In this document: positions 6,107-7,534 of the stretch, in pieces
Layout: every line of letters begins with the position of its first letter
Position numbering within the stretch: position 1 is the stretch's first letter
Assembly: GCF_946479715.1 (NCBI RefSeq)
Contig: NZ_CAMLHF010000233.1
Coordinates: 1-7,534 of the forward strand
Source of the DNA: an uncultured Pedobacter sp.
GTDB lineage: Bacteria > Bacteroidota > Bacteroidia > Sphingobacteriales > Sphingobacteriaceae
Direction of reading: 5' to 3'
Length of the DNA stretch: 7,534 bases
Made by a program: the position numbers and the translations under genes
Notes under the pieces: generated by a model
The model's database searches: none
The model's input: only the letters and a program-made list of their open reading frames with translations
Told to the model about the DNA's origin: nothing

Positions 6107-6478
6107 CTGTATAAATTTATTTAAAAAATGAGGTGGTGGCATTCCATAAATCCCTTCTTAAGCAAGCCATCTTGAACGAACTTTTGCGCCCTTTATTGTC
6201 AGATTTTAGCTAGGTGTTAATGGGTTGTTAAATAATTGCTTCAAATACATTTATTTGGGCTTTTTTGTGTTTGTTCTTTTTGTTCACTTTTGGGTTTTTG
6301 GAGGTAATCAGTCTTTATAGTTGTAATTTTGGGCATACAAGAGCGTAGGATTATTGCTTTTCATTGTGTTTTTTAAAATGTTGTTGAAATATTTGATTGA
6401 AAACGCATAATTTTCTTGATATAGAGCTACTTTGAATAAAACCATGGTACTTTTCTGTATAAAAATCCTGCTTCTGTA

Positions 6479-6513
6479 GAATATCTTAAGTGATATTCGA
6501 AGAATACTCGAAG
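6479..6513. promoter_or_regulatory. Operator-like palindrome and TCGAAG direct repeat before the flavin-domain gene
   Basis: GAATATC (6479-6485), a 6-base spacer TTAAGT, and GATATTC (6492-6498) form a perfect 7-bp inverted repeat 20 bases long. It overlaps a direct repeat, TTCGAAG (6496-6502) and CTCGAAG (6507-6513), whose copies are 11 bases apart, about one helical turn. The set ends 26 bases before the ATG at 6540. It could be a transcription factor site or, if transcribed, a short hairpin in the leader. No T-run follows, so it is not a terminator. Confidence 0.4.
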
Positions 6514-6539
6514 TTGAACCCTAATCATCCCTCAACAAC

Positions 6540-7534
6540 ATGAAAACTCCCATTATTATTGGAATAACTCCATTTGAACAACCTGATGTAAATCTTGCTT
6601 GTGCGGTGTCAAATGCGAAGGCGTTTCCTGTGCTTCACCTCGGAAGAGATAAAGCCGTAGCTGCTGATGCATTAGAGCAGTTGTCAAAAAAATGTTCGAA
6701 AGGATTTGGCGTGTGCCTATCGGACGATCTTAAGGACGTCATTTTTCCTGAACAGGTTACTATGGTTATCCTGCCTTATGGAATACAATTCACCAGACAA
6801 AAACAGGTTAAGCTGTTTTATCAGGTTTGCAATGTTGAAGATGCTAAAAAAGCCAGGGCCGAAGGTGCTGATGGCATCATAGTAAAAGGTAATGAAGGTG
6901 CCGGTAAGGTTGCCTATGAATCATCATATATACTATTTCAGCGCATTGTTAAAGAAGTTAAAAATATAGATATATATGTTCAGGGTGGTGTTGGTGTACA
7001 TACTGCTGCTGCTTTAATTGCATCTGGTGCTGCAGGAGTTGTATTGGATAGTCAACTTGCATTGTTCCCTGAATGCAGCGTTCCAACTGCCATAAAACAG
7101 ATCTGCGAAAAACTAAGTGGTAACGAGACCAGGCTTATTGGAGATTTTCGGGTATTGGTCAGACCGAATTCACCAGTACTTTTTGAAGATGCTACAGAGA
7201 AAGATCTTGAAGCCTATTTAAGTGGTTTTGATCTGGAGCGCTCATTCCTCCCTATGGGGCAGGATATTGCTATTTCTGCAGATCTTGTAAGCCGGTATAA
7301 AAAAATAGACAAGTTAGTATTTGGTATCCGCGAAGCTGTTCACGGACATCTTAATCAGGCTAAATCAATCAACGTGATTAGCGTTGACAATGCATTGGCA
7401 AGAGATTTAAATATTACCTATCCGATAGCACAAGGGCCTATGACAAGGGTTAGTGATGTAGCACCTTTTGCTAATGCTGTAGCTGAAGCGGGGGCATTGC
7501 CTTTTGTTGCACTATCATTGTTAAAGGGAGATCG
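6540..7534 (+). CDS. N-terminal part of a large protein with tandem nitronate monooxygenase/FabK-like flavin domains (probable multidomain polyketide synthase), cut by window
   Basis: The frame is open from the ATG at 6540 to the right edge (331 codons plus two bases). Residues 4-190 form a TIM-barrel domain of the nitronate monooxygenase/FabK/PfaD type: ITPFEQPDVNLACAVSNA at the start, GADGIIVKGNEGAGKV (109-124), and the phosphate-binding VQGGVGVHTAAALIASGAAG (147-166). In this first domain the family's QGPM start is replaced by GITPF, and the His of the GGH motif is Lys (GAGK), so catalysis is doubtful. After a spacer (about 191-291), residues 294-330 begin a second, more canonical copy: YPIAQGPMTRVSDVAPFANAVAEAGALPF. 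From memory, this ITPFEQPD start belongs to giant type I PKS/PUFA-synthase-like proteins, where such domains resemble the PfaD enoyl reductase. No ketosynthase, acyltransferase or carrier domain lies within the window, so the PKS call is inference. No Shine-Dalgarno sequence precedes the ATG. Confidence 0.7.
   Translation, partial: MKTPIIIGITPFEQPDVNLACAVSNAKAFPVLHLGRDKAVAADALEQLSKKCSKGFGVCLSDDLKDVIFPEQVTMVILPYGIQFTRQKQVKLFYQVCNVEDAKKARAEGADGIIVKGNEGAGKVAYESSYILFQRIVKEVKNIDIYVQGGVGVHTAAALIASGAAGVVLDSQLALFPECSVPTAIKQICEKLSGNETRLIGDFRVLVRPNSPVLFEDATEKDLEAYLSGFDLERSFLPMGQDIAISADLVSRYKKIDKLVFGIREAVHGHLNQAKSINVISVDNALARDLNITYPIAQGPMTRVSDVAPFANAVAEAGALPFVALSLLKGD

Larger units (their letters stand above)
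5993..6539. other. 547-base divergent intergenic region
   Basis: This A/T-rich region separates the leftward OmpA-like gene from the rightward flavin-domain gene. No ORF with coding character is present; the longest small frames are 10-15 codons. It holds the OmpA -7 box, an inverted repeat at 6068-6106 and a perfect palindrome with TCGAAG repeats at 6479-6513. A T-rich, TTTG-rich stretch at about 6250-6335 includes TAATTTTG (6324-6331), a possible -7 box for the rightward gene. The nearest TTG (6298-6300) is 23 bases upstream of it rather than 19, so that promoter is doubtful. No tRNA, riboswitch or CRISPR structure was recognised. Confidence 0.6.

Noticed and set aside
6128..6175. 15-codon ORF starting MRWWHS, resembling an attenuator leader peptide
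   Set aside because: There is no ribosome site, no following terminator hairpin and no amino-acid biosynthesis gene downstream; it is likely chance.
6324..6331. TAATTTTG as the -7 box of the flavin-domain gene
   Set aside because: The nearest TTG is 23 bases upstream instead of 19, and the position lies about 200 bases before the ATG; not strong enough to call as a promoter.

Overview
The window looks like chromosomal DNA from a Bacteroidota bacterium, most likely a Sphingobacteriaceae member (Pedobacter-like). This is inferred from the AT-leaning composition, start codons without Shine-Dalgarno sequences, promoters of the TTTG-N19-TAnnTTTG type used by this phylum's primary sigma factor, and Bacteroidota-style lipoproteins. 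No database was consulted, so genus and function calls rest on motif recognition.

Left part (1-4239, minus strand). Three genes read leftward in an apparent operon: an FhaA-like protein (DUF3662-like domain plus a degenerate FHA domain), a membrane-anchored PP2C-type Ser/Thr phosphatase with an exported C-terminal domain, and a SEDS (FtsW/RodA/SpoVE) peptidoglycan polymerase with an unusual periplasmic insert before its core. The SEDS gene runs off the left edge and has no complete ORF inside the window. This gene set resembles the actinobacterial fhaA-pstP-rodA locus, which couples Ser/Thr phosphorylation to cell-wall synthesis.

Middle part (4240-5418, plus strand). Two small envelope genes follow, each with its own well-formed Bacteroidota promoter: a secreted protein of unknown function and a small lipoprotein. 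They converge on an OmpA/Pal-type peptidoglycan-associated lipoprotein (5459-5992, minus strand) with a proline-rich linker.

Right part (5993-7534). A 547-base non-coding region separates the OmpA gene from a divergent gene that begins at 6540 and runs off the right edge. It contains a -7 box for the OmpA gene and two 7-bp perfect inverted repeats, one beside each flanking gene. The gene at 6540 opens with one nitronate monooxygenase/FabK-like flavin domain and the start of a second. I infer that it is the N terminus of a large multidomain polyketide or PUFA-synthase-like protein, but no ketosynthase or carrier domain lies in the window.

Most of the gene content concerns the cell envelope: wall polymerisation and its regulation on the left, exported and wall-bound proteins in the middle, and a possible specialised-lipid synthase on the right.
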